From Acidimicrobiaceae bacterium (GTDB taxonomy: Bacteria > Actinomycetota > Acidimicrobiia > Acidimicrobiales > Acidimicrobiaceae): a DNA stretch of 16,916 nucleotides. The stretch is from positions 1 through 16,916 of the forward strand of contig JABEUO010000045.1 of assembly GCA_013044415.1 (NCBI GenBank). The letters are read 5' to 3'. Below, piece by piece: positions 1 through 6,330 of this stretch. The notes below the pieces were generated by a model. That model saw only the letters and a program-made list of their open reading frames with translations. It was not told where the DNA came from and searched no databases. A program made the translations under genes and the position numbers. Numbering within the stretch: position 1 is the first letter of the stretch; each line of letters opens with the position of its first letter.

Positions 1-96
1 AGCCATTACAGTTACGTATAGTGAATACTGGATAGAACAGTGTCAACTGTTGTTTGCTGCTTCCCACCCTGAATGACTCATGAGGGAGGCACTGGA

Positions 97-352
97 ATGG
101 TGACCGACGGGGATTATCGGAGTCCGATGACAGGCTGGTAAGGTTACAGGTGGCGATGGAGCTCGCCGATATGCGCCGCAAGGCTGATGGCTCCTTTTGG
201 TTGGCGCGAACTAAAAGGAGGCGAGCTTTGGGCTTCATCGAAAATTCCTTTCTCAGCCATAGTCCGAATTGCTCCAGTATCGAATCGAGGTGCCTGGGCG
301 CCACCGGCGAAGCGATGATTGAATTTTCCTTTTACTTTGGGAGGCGATTTCA
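97..352 (+). other. Leader region of the MutS-like operon
   Basis: The first 352 bases hold no recognisable gene. They contain three Shine-Dalgarno-like sites facing the MutS-like operon. GGGAGG at 84-89 precedes an ATG at 97 that opens a 14-residue ORF ending at 141. AAAAGGAGG at 213-221 precedes a TTG at 228. GGGAGG at 339-344 precedes the GTG of the first MutS-like gene. I see no clear -35/-10 promoter pair and no terminator. The upstream gene, if any, lies outside the window. The tiny ORFs may be leader peptides or chance. Confidence 0.3.
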
Positions 353-356
353 GTGA
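228..356 (+). CDS. Possible 42-residue leader protein
   Basis: This small ORF starts at a TTG six bases after a strong AAAAGGAGG site. Its TGA stop at 354-356 overlaps the GTG start of the next gene in the motif GTGA, the same 4-nt arrangement seen between the two MutS-like genes downstream. The predicted peptide begins MGFIENSFLS, has two cysteines, and ends in a short basic tail (FGRRFQ). It resembles no family I know. The same frame stays open upstream to a GTG at 150, but that start has no good ribosome binding site. The case rests on the ribosome binding site and the coupling geometry. It may be non-coding. Confidence 0.28.
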   Translation: MGFIENSFLSHSPNCSSIESRCLGATGEAMIEFSFYFGRRFQ

Positions 357-1930
357 CTTCTCGGAGGGAAGGGATTCAGGAAAGCGTCCAGCCTGGGCCG
401 AAAGACGGTACACTCAGGAGCATTCTTTTTCCGTTCTCCGCCACTTCAAGGGCAGTTGCAGCGGTAACTATCGCGGACCTTCATCTAGACCGGATTATCG
501 GGTCGATACTTTGTGGACAAAGTAACACAGAGTTGGAAAAATACTTCCATGAACTACCTGACGATACCGAGACAATAGCCTACAGGCAGGCAGTATTTTT
601 TGACCTGGGAGATAGCGTCACATATTCGCTCCTGGAGGCCTTTGCGGCAAAGCTAGCTGCTATAGCCGATGCCACGGTTTCCGTAAAAAAGTCAAGTTAT
701 CGACTACACGTTGAACTTCGCCTTTTGGACCTTGCACAGCAATACATAGATCTGCTGCTGGAAGCCAGCATGACCTTATCTGATTTAAATTTCAGGTCCG
801 CCGCACTAGTAGACATTGCTGGCTGCCTCCGATCGATCAGTAAAAGTTTGGAGTTTGCCGACTTTTGCACCCAGGCTAGGGATCTCAAGGCAAGGTTAAG
901 TGAGATCGAATACACCTTATTCATTCGTGACGGAACCGTTAGGGTGGAAGGTTATCAGGGAGAAGAGGACTACGCAGACGAAGTCCTTAAGTTGTTTAGT
1001 CGCTTCAATGAAGATTTGACATCGCAGCGAGAGGCCACTTCAAACATTGCCGGTGGCATGGACCACGTCAGGGCGGCAATATTGCGACTAGTAAGCCAGG
1101 TATTTCCAAACGAGTTCCGAGATCTATCTCAATTTCACGTTAATTGGCCGGACTTCATCGATGGTGACCTCCTTATGTACTTTCGAGAACTCGCTTTCTA
1201 CTTAGCTGTGCAAAAGAAGGTGAATTCCCTGACAAAGGTGGGTAATCTATTCTCAATTCCGCAGGTTTACACCGGTGAAGGCGAAAGTAGCGCAGATGGC
1301 AATTTTGACCTGGCACTTGCGATAAAACTCGAAGCGGAAGGGGATCGCCCCATCGCAAACGATTGGTGCCTGGCAAAAGATGAATACGTAATTGTAGTAA
1401 CTGGGCCGAACGACGGCGGCAAGACGACTTTTGCTCGGGCCTTTGGTCAACTTCACTATATGGCTCGCCTCGGTTGTCCTGTGCCAGCTGCTAAGGCGAA
1501 GGTGCAAGCCTTCGATCTTCTAATTACTCATTTTGAATCTGAGGAGCGGGCGACTCTTGACCAGGGTCGGCTTGCATCAGATCTTTCGTCTGCTAAAGCT
1601 GCTCTAGACCTAGCGGGACCGAACTCGGTTCTGATTTTCAACGAGATTTTCTCCTCGACCGGTCTGCAAGACGCTAAATGTCTCGGCCTAAGACTTCTGG
1701 GGACACTATGTGAAAAAAGGTCGAGGGCGGTTTATGTTACCTTTGTCGACGAGCTCGCACTTGCAGGGTCAAGTATCGTCTCTATGGCCGTCGCTGTCGC
1801 CAAAGGCGACCCCGCGAGGCGTTTTTTTACTCTCACACGTTCAGCACCTACTGGGAGATCATATGCACTACTTATGGCAGAGAAATTCGGTTTGACTAGG
1901 GATATGTTAAAGGACCGTTTAGAGAGATGA
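353..1930 (+). CDS. MutS-like ATPase, first of a pair
   Basis: This 525-residue protein belongs to the MutS ATPase superfamily. The first ~340 residues look largely helical, like the MutS core/lever region. The C-terminal third carries the ABC-type ATPase: Walker A GPNDGGKTT at 351-359 and a Walker B-like SVLIFNEIFSST with Asn430-Glu431 where canonical MutS has Asp-Glu. After it comes VTFVDELA, where Phe464 replaces the usual switch histidine (TH). The N-terminal mismatch-binding and connector domains of full MutS (about 850 residues) are absent, so a mismatch-repair role should not be assumed. The GTG start is supported by GGGAGG eight bases upstream. The stop overlaps the next gene by ATGA, so the two are almost certainly co-translated and may form a heterodimer. 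The DNA or RNA substrate is unknown. Confidence 0.85.
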   Translation: MTSRREGIQESVQPGPKDGTLRSILFPFSATSRAVAAVTIADLHLDRIIGSILCGQSNTELEKYFHELPDDTETIAYRQAVFFDLGDSVTYSLLEAFAAKLAAIADATVSVKKSSYRLHVELRLLDLAQQYIDLLLEASMTLSDLNFRSAALVDIAGCLRSISKSLEFADFCTQARDLKARLSEIEYTLFIRDGTVRVEGYQGEEDYADEVLKLFSRFNEDLTSQREATSNIAGGMDHVRAAILRLVSQVFPNEFRDLSQFHVNWPDFIDGDLLMYFRELAFYLAVQKKVNSLTKVGNLFSIPQVYTGEGESSADGNFDLALAIKLEAEGDRPIANDWCLAKDEYVIVVTGPNDGGKTTFARAFGQLHYMARLGCPVPAAKAKVQAFDLLITHFESEERATLDQGRLASDLSSAKAALDLAGPNSVLIFNEIFSSTGLQDAKCLGLRLLGTLCEKRSRAVYVTFVDELALAGSSIVSMAVAVAKGDPARRFFTLTRSAPTGRSYALLMAEKFGLTRDMLKDRLER

Positions 1931-3426
1931 GGGTCAATCTTCTTTTTCCCGACGGAGGACTAACAGAAATAAAACGCAATGGAAATAGCCAAGCTGCCGT
2001 CGTGGAGGATCTGGATTTGGAAACGATCTTCGCTACGATGTCCAAGGGCGATGAGCTTATCGAGCAGGTCGTTTGGTCGGTTATCTTGGAGCGCAGTGTT
2101 CCAGTTGAAGTTATTCTGTTCCGCCAGCAAGTTTTGCAAGACGTGCTGGCGGAACCTGAGACTTGTAGGAAGATATACGAAATTGCCTCTGAGGCCGGTC
2201 AGGCCGAGCGCAAAGTTTACGGCGGCCTATTTGCCAGGACTCCTTCGGCGCGACTGTTTCGCTCTGTACGTGTTCTGAATGTCTATTTGGCGCTGCTTCG
2301 GGAGTTAACGGAGACTGTCCTAAAAACCGGCGGCAGGATGAGTTCAAAGGGAATGTCTAGTTTCGAAAACACCATTATCGACAATTTAAACGAGCAATAT
2401 CTCGCAAGTGTAGATGAACAGTTGAAGTACCTCACCTTTCCTGATGGGGTGCTCCTCGGGGCGAGGCTCGCGCAGCGTAGCGAGGGGAGGGGTTATCGAT
2501 TATTACGTCGAAATGATGGATATAAGAAGTGGTGGGACAGAGTCTCTCCGAGGACTAATAGACAGACCTTCCGGATTGCGCCCCGCGACGAATCTGGAGG
2601 CAGGATCCTTGCAGAGATTCAAGACCAGGGGGTTTTTGAAGCTGCAGAAGCGGTGCTTTGCGCCGCTCAACATATCAAGGGATTCTTTGCGACGTTACGC
2701 AGTGAAATGGCATTTTATATAGGTTGCCTAAATTTTTACGAAGCAATTGTTCCTTTAAATGCGCCAATTTGCTGGCCCATACCCTTACCGCCCAGAGAAG
2801 GAGTCTTGAGATTCTCCGGACATTGGGCTACGGCACTAGCCCTTAGGACGGGGATGCCGACGGTTGCAAATGATCTTGGAGTCGATGGTGTGCTTCGAGT
2901 GGTTATCACTGGCGCAAATTCCGGCGGAAAATCCACTTGGCTACGTAGCGTTGGTCAATCCATGCTGATGATGCAGGCGGGCATGTTCGTACTCGCGGAT
3001 TCATTTAATGCAAGTATTTTCGACGGATTGTACACCCATTTCAGCAGGGGGGAAGATCAAAATCTAATCGGTGGAAGATTGGATGAAGAACTTAGTCGAC
3101 TAAGTGGTGTGATCGATGAAATTTCCCCGGATTCCATTCTGCTGATGAACGAATCCTTCTCATCAACCAACGAGTTAGAGGGTTCGGCCGTTGCAGAGGA
3201 GGTTTTGGGTGCCCTTTCCGAAGCAGGAGTACGCTGTTTCTTGGTGACGCATATGCACCAACTTGTGGCGGGTTTGCAAGCGGCGGCACAGAAGGGCGAC
3301 CGGTTCTTGATCGCTGAGCGACGTGCTGACGCTCAGCGAACATACCGGATCCTTGTCGGGTATCCGCAAGCGACTAGCTTCGCCTACGACCTCTACCAGA
3401 AGATCGGTGGTTTCGGAAGTGGATAG
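1927..3426 (+). CDS. MutS-like ATPase, second of a pair
   Basis: A 499-residue MutS-superfamily ATPase, distinct in sequence from its upstream partner. Walker A is GANSGGKST at 329-337. The signature region GRLDEELSRL follows, then Walker B-like SILLMNESFSST with Asn408-Glu409, and VTHMHQL with His442 and His444. This copy therefore keeps the switch histidine that the upstream protein lacks. The N-terminal ~320 residues are mostly helical, without MutS domains I and II. The ATG lies inside the upstream stop codon (ATGA), indicating translational coupling. Since MutS ATPases form composite sites across a dimer, a heterodimer of one complete and one altered site is a reasonable inference. No nuclease, Smr or helix-turn-helix tail is visible. 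Its biological process is unknown. Confidence 0.86.
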   Translation: MRVNLLFPDGGLTEIKRNGNSQAAVVEDLDLETIFATMSKGDELIEQVVWSVILERSVPVEVILFRQQVLQDVLAEPETCRKIYEIASEAGQAERKVYGGLFARTPSARLFRSVRVLNVYLALLRELTETVLKTGGRMSSKGMSSFENTIIDNLNEQYLASVDEQLKYLTFPDGVLLGARLAQRSEGRGYRLLRRNDGYKKWWDRVSPRTNRQTFRIAPRDESGGRILAEIQDQGVFEAAEAVLCAAQHIKGFFATLRSEMAFYIGCLNFYEAIVPLNAPICWPIPLPPREGVLRFSGHWATALALRTGMPTVANDLGVDGVLRVVITGANSGGKSTWLRSVGQSMLMMQAGMFVLADSFNASIFDGLYTHFSRGEDQNLIGGRLDEELSRLSGVIDEISPDSILLMNESFSSTNELEGSAVAEEVLGALSEAGVRCFLVTHMHQLVAGLQAAAQKGDRFLIAERRADAQRTYRILVGYPQATSFAYDLYQKIGGFGSG

Positions 3427-3544
3427 TTAACTTCCTCGATGGTTTTAATCCAAACATCCAGGTTTAATTGCATTTGACATGTCCTAAAATGTTACCCTGA
3501 AGCGGATTGGTCGCTAAAGGAATGAGCTTTACCCGAAGACCGCG

Positions 3545-3670
3545 CCGATGGGGGAGTAGCGACGATTCGAGCCAATTGAGCGGACCACACTTACTGGCTG
3601 ATCGTTCTGACTACGCTAGGCTCGGCCAACTAGCCCGGTAGGTGGCTCCGGCGTCAAGCACGACCATCGC
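3545..3670 (+). promoter_or_regulatory. yybP-ykoY-like Mn2+ riboswitch candidate
   Basis: The segment opens with GGGGGAGTAGCGAC and closes with AGCACGACCATCG. These match the two conserved loops of yybP-ykoY RNAs (GGGGAGUAGC and AGCAAGACC) at the expected ends. The flanks pair as P1 (CGATGG 3546-3551 with CCATCG 3664-3669). Inside, ACGAT/ATCGT plus AGCCA/TGGCT form a long arm, and CTACGCTAG pairs with CTAGC...GTAG as a second. The family senses Mn2+ and usually controls Mn exporters (MntP, TerC, UPF0016). No such gene follows here. The call comes from motif and hand folding, not a covariance search. Confidence 0.6.
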
Positions 3671-3819
3671 CTATGTTGGGCATCTGTACAAACGGACTAA
3701 TGAAGAACTCGTCCGCTAATGACGCCGCTGGTGGGCTTAGGCTCTGCGGGTCCAACTATCTCGGACCTATATGGCGGTCAAAAGCTGCCGAAGCAGTTAC
3801 ACCGGTGGCGACCAAGATC

Positions 3820-3882
3820 GTCATCGGCATAGTCATAGTCATAGTCATCGTCATCGGCATCGGCATCGTCATCGGCATAGTC
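3820..3882 (+). repeat. Hexanucleotide tandem repeat (GTCATC/GGCATA)
   Basis: About ten copies of a degenerate 6-mer, G(T/G)CAT(C/A), run without interruption. Read in the frame of an ATG at 3673 (stop 3895-3897, 74 codons) they give an alternating Val/Ile/Gly stretch of about 21 residues flanked by Lys, which would be a membrane helix. Read on the other strand they give Asp/Ala/Tyr repeats. The ATG at 3673 has no Shine-Dalgarno sequence, so I list the repeat and not a gene. Such arrays vary by slipped-strand replication in multiples of six, preserving frame. Confidence 0.8.
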
Positions 3883-3967
3883 AAATGGGGGACATAATTT
3901 AGCGCGGGCCTACCCTTACTTCGGTGCAGTTAGAGGCGATTCACACACTTCAAGTTTGCGTCTATTT

Positions 3968-3975
3968 AGGAGGTG
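3968..3975 (+). other. Orphan Shine-Dalgarno sequence AGGAGGTG
   Basis: A perfect anti-16S match lies 300 bases beyond the riboswitch candidate, but no ATG, GTG or TTG sits at a usable distance that opens a reading frame. The only in-frame GTG, inside the motif itself, meets TAG after seven codons. The site abuts the 3' end of the convergent decarboxylase gene, so it may be the start region of a gene that was lost. Confidence 0.4.
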
Positions 3976-3986
3976 TCACTGGCAAC

Positions 3987-4008
3987 CGATTACTAGCGAA
4001 GGTAATCG
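3987..4008. other. Hairpin over the adc stop codon
   Basis: A perfect 7-bp inverted repeat, CGATTAC and GTAATCG, with an 8-base loop spans the decarboxylase stop codon. It could act as a weak terminator or mRNA-end stabiliser on the minus strand. No U-run follows, so rho-independent termination is doubtful. Confidence 0.35.
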
Positions 4009-4778
4009 TGTACTACCACACCAAGATCCAAGGTTAGATCTGCAACCAGATGAGCTGCCGAGATTACCTCTCTCACGGGGAGATCGGCGACGGGCGCCAG
4101 AGCGTGTGGGTGCAGCTCAATAGCTGATGGGCCGGTCCACGCACCTTTAAGGGTGATATCGCTTAGGTAGTACTTGACCAATTCACACACCCTCGGGGTA
4201 GCATCAACATGAGGAATGATCTTGAGCAGAAAGCTCGGTTCCTTTAGTGAAGACAATACGGCATCATGATCGAGTTGACGATGCTTGTACCCCATTGTGC
4301 CAATTGCAACCCGTAATTTTCCGTAGTCGAGGGTACCCACTAGGGTGTCTATTTCGACTTCTAAACACGGATTAGCGAGCTTTTTCGGAAAACCCCAGAT
4401 TTCCCTGCCACCGGCGATAGGAGGATGGTCGTTTAGGTACATTGAGTGTACGTATCCGCCCTTTTCCCCGTTGAATTCGACTGGAATAACTTGGCCGGAT
4501 TCGGTGTAGTCGCCAAAGCCCGTGCTGTCAGGCATTCTAATGAACTCATATTTCACCACGTTGTCTAGGATCTTGAGTGGCTTGGGAACTACCTTTTCGA
4601 GGGCTGCAGCATCGGTTCTGTATGTAATGATCATGTATTCGCGATTGACAAACCGATATGGGCCCTTAGGATACCCTGGGCTCGTCAGTGGCATCGCGAA
4701 AGCTGATTGTACGACGTCTTTTATCTCCAACTCTATCTCCACTTCCCTCGTCGGATGGTTCTTGAAGTCGCCAGTCAA
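3993..4778 (-). CDS. adc: Acetoacetate decarboxylase
   Basis: The protein follows clostridial acetoacetate decarboxylase nearly end to end: [53 protein letters not shown] and EAWTGP-like AWTGP. The enzyme converts acetoacetate to acetone and CO2 through a Schiff base on the first Lys of PKK in GFPKKLA (Lys132-Lys133 here), which is present. The longest frame starts at a TTG at 4778 with no ribosome binding site. A TTG at 4730 has GGAG six bases upstream and gives 245 residues against 244 in the Clostridium enzyme, so I prefer it. The gene stands alone, convergent to the riboswitch region, with no CoA-transferase or thiolase nearby in the window. Decarboxylation of other beta-keto acids is possible. 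Confidence 0.92.
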   Translation of the reverse strand: MTGDFKNHPTREVEIELEIKDVVQSAFAMPLTSPGYPKGPYRFVNREYMIITYRTDAAALEKVVPKPLKILDNVVKYEFIRMPDSTGFGDYTESGQVIPVEFNGEKGGYVHSMYLNDHPPIAGGREIWGFPKKLANPCLEVEIDTLVGTLDYGKLRVAIGTMGYKHRQLDHDAVLSSLKEPSFLLKIIPHVDATPRVCELVKYYLSDITLKGAWTGPSAIELHPHALAPVADLPVREVISAAHLVADLTLDLGVVVHDYLR

Positions 4779-4827
4779 CTAAGATCGGCGTGACATCCTG
4801 CTCCACAGAAGCGCCAACTTCATTTCC

Positions 4828-4885
4828 TGTACTACCGGTACAACCTAACAGAGAACGCGTTCGCAGAAGTGTGCTCTTTGCAAAG
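4828..4885 (-). promoter_or_regulatory. Cluster of three palindromes upstream of adc
   Basis: Three short dyads lie 50-110 bases upstream of the decarboxylase: TGTAC-N5-GTACA at 4828-4842, GAACGCGTTC at 4853-4862 and CTTTGCAAAG at 4876-4885. Their centres are about 23 bases apart, close to two helical turns. Their sequences differ, so they are not copies of one operator. Further upstream on the minus strand a TTGCGA and TGAATA pair, 17 bases apart, is a weak promoter candidate. This could be the control region of adc. Confidence 0.25.
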
Positions 4886-5439
4886 CTTCAGTATTCACGC
4901 CCGTTCAGATCTAGTCGCAAGGGCGGCCATGTTGTCAGCTAGCGGTTTTTGTGTCTGTCCGCCACCCAAAAATGTGTTAGGTCCTATAGGTTGAGTTTGC
5001 TGCTGTTATGAGATGCGCTTCTGATATTTCAGAGTTGACATCGTTAGGGCGGGAGGTGCTGGTATTACCTCCTTTTCTCAAATGGTACTTAACAGCAACG
5101 GCAACGAAACTGTGTCGTTCGGACCGAGACTCCGAAGTCGAATTCCTCTTCGAATTGACAATCCTGGCCACCCGGTTCAGACCGATCCTCCCGTGTGCGA
5201 AAGATAAGTCACAACGGTTTCTCACGCTGTCGTCGGAAGCCTGAATGAGGATTACCGTCCGTTTGGGATCGGTCGATTTCCCCAGATGTAACGTGCTTGA
5301 GCTATAGCGAAGGAGGAGGCTGTGGTTGGAGAAGGGCCGCTCGGTTTGTGTAGCGGAACCGACCGGGAGATATGCGATATTTATCTATCGCTGAGGGGAT
5401 TGCAACAGTTGCCCCAGTGGTGCGCTACAACAAGATCTA
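4886..5439. other. Gene-poor stretch upstream of the IS607 remnant
   Basis: No recognisable gene was found on either strand. Open frames of 70-85 codons exist on both strands but lack homology I can see, and most lack a ribosome binding site. A GGAGGAGG at 5312-5319 precedes a GTG at 5322 and a TTG at 5326, the latter opening a 22-codon ORF. Two hairpins stand out: TCGGTT/AACCGA at 5341-5362 and GCGATA/TATCGC at 5374-5391. The stretch looks like decayed DNA next to an old insertion. Confidence 0.4.
5395..5415. repeat. Inverted repeat before the TnpA remnant
   Basis: GCAACAGTTGC at 5402-5412 is a perfect odd-centred palindrome, flanked by GGGG on the left and CCC on the right. It lies 25 bases upstream of the TnpA remnant start. 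The hexamer TGCAAC within it recurs at 5748-5753, beyond the hairpin cluster. It may be the left end or recombinase binding site of the IS607-like element. Confidence 0.35.
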
Positions 5440-5565
5440 ATGAACTTGCGGGAGTGGGCACTCTCGCAAGGTACGCAACGTCAGGCGGCATACAAGTGGT
5501 ATTGTGTCGGCAAATTGCCTGTGCCCGTGCGTAAAGTCGGTCAACTCATACTGGTGGGTGACTGA
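5440..5565 (+). pseudogene. IS607-family TnpA, N-terminal remnant
   Basis: The 41-codon frame starts MNLREWALSQGT, continues QAAYKWYCVGKLPVPVRKVG, and ends QLILVGD before TGA. This is the N-terminal MerR-like DNA-binding domain of IS607-family serine recombinases, with the hallmark pattern of a W in the recognition helix, G-x-LPVP, then VG-x-LI. Intact TnpA is about 200 residues. The whole serine recombinase catalytic domain is missing, and no tnpB coding frame is found downstream. The element cannot move on its own. Whether the 41-residue product is made and still binds DNA is unknown. No Shine-Dalgarno sequence is evident before the ATG. Confidence 0.8.
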
Positions 5566-5659
5566 TAGCCACAGCCAGCGCCTGTCCGTTCCCAGGCGAT
5601 TTGCTACAGGCGGCAGTTCGATTGATGGGACGACTCATCACCCAGGGAGAGTACTAAGA

Positions 5660-5741
5660 CCAGCAGTAACGCTGGCCGTGCTTGGCGAGGCGAGAAGAAC
5701 TCTCGGACTAGTGAGGACGAAGTCCGAGACGAGAACCTCGT
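5660..5741 (+). ncRNA. Hairpin cluster, possible TnpB guide RNA relic
   Basis: Three hairpins follow one another: CCAGC/GCTGG at 5660-5675, a perfect 9-bp TCTCGGACT/AGTCCGAGA with an 11-base loop at 5701-5729, and CGAG-AAC-CTCG at 5730-5740. IS607 and IS605 elements that carry tnpB encode a structured omega/re-RNA at their right end, and this cluster sits where that end would be if the interior were deleted. A TGCAAC copy at 5748-5753 follows directly. The structure is visible. The identity is inference. Confidence 0.3.
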
Positions 5742-6330
5742 AAAAGGTGCAACTTAATGAGTGGACTCACTATTTATCACTCAGATGCAGCGGCTCCGGT
5801 ATCACTATATTAGGCCGAGTGTGTTGGCCGTGATCCTATAAAATGCGGTGGGTTAAAACGGGCGAAGCTGTGCGGTTGAATCCACTTGGTGCGTCTGGAA
5901 ATTCGGTGCCATAAAAACCAGTCGATGCGGCGAATAAGTTCCATTAGTGTTTCAATTATTTTCTCCAACAGTATAGTACAATTATAATTTCGATAATTCA
6001 AGAAAGCAGACATAGACTCTACGAATAGTCCAAGACGGTGAAGAAGCAGCAGGACGATTGTCTAAGCCATGTTCCTGGATTTACTCTAAGGAATCTGAAG
6101 ACTGCGAAGACTATTTATTATTAGACGAGTTTTATGTATACTTATCCGTCCTTCTTTTCAGCGTATAGCCCGGGCGTGCACCGAACTACCTGCATGATTG
6201 CGAGGGAGCGCAATGAATGTAGCTTTTGTGCATTGGGTGAGGCGTGAGTAAATCGACCAGGAATTGCATAATATGGACATTACTATTACGTTATTAACTA
6301 GCCCAGTATTCATTAGTTAGTCGGGCTTGA
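5742..6330. other. AT-rich gene-poor stretch before the regulator
   Basis: No convincing gene was found. The DNA is richer in A and T than its surroundings, especially 5945-6000 and 6110-6145. A promoter-like pair, TTTCAA at 5950-5955 and TATAGT at 5972-5977 with a 16-base spacer, points rightward. A TATACT at 6137-6142 is another -10 candidate. At 6199-6214 a hairpin (ATTGCG/CGCAAT) displays GAGGGAG in its loop, next to an ATG at 6213 opening a 12-codon ORF. The last 40 bases carry an inverted AACTA/TAGTT pair just before the regulator start. Confidence 0.35.

Noticed and set aside
353..3426. Annotating the MutS-like pair as mismatch repair MutS or as MutS2
   Set aside because: The mismatch-binding and connector domains, the Smr tail and the canonical Walker B Asp are all absent.
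3474..3498. TTGACA at 3474-3479 as a promoter for the riboswitch
   Set aside because: The -35 box is perfect, but the nearest -10-like hexamers (TAAAAT at 3485, TACCCT at 3493) are only 5 and 13 bases away, so no proper spacing exists.
5008..5244. 78-codon plus-strand open frame in the gene desert, with an overlapping minus-strand frame at 4977-5225
   Set aside because: No ribosome binding site, no recognisable motif, and both strands are equally open, as expected by chance.
5704..5724. Hammerhead-ribozyme-like string GTGAGGACGAAG
   Set aside because: It matches part of the hammerhead stem II/core, but the preceding CTGATGA core and the GUCC arm are absent; the bases instead form a simple 9-bp hairpin with its flanks.
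5504..5743. 79-codon frame after the TnpA remnant as a TnpB C-terminal fragment
   Set aside because: It overlaps the TnpA remnant in another frame and shows no DDE/RuvC or zinc-finger motif; the TnpB origin could not be supported.
5810..6013. Minus-strand 67-codon frame in the AT-rich stretch
   Set aside because: No family resemblance and no suitably placed ribosome binding site; likely a chance frame.
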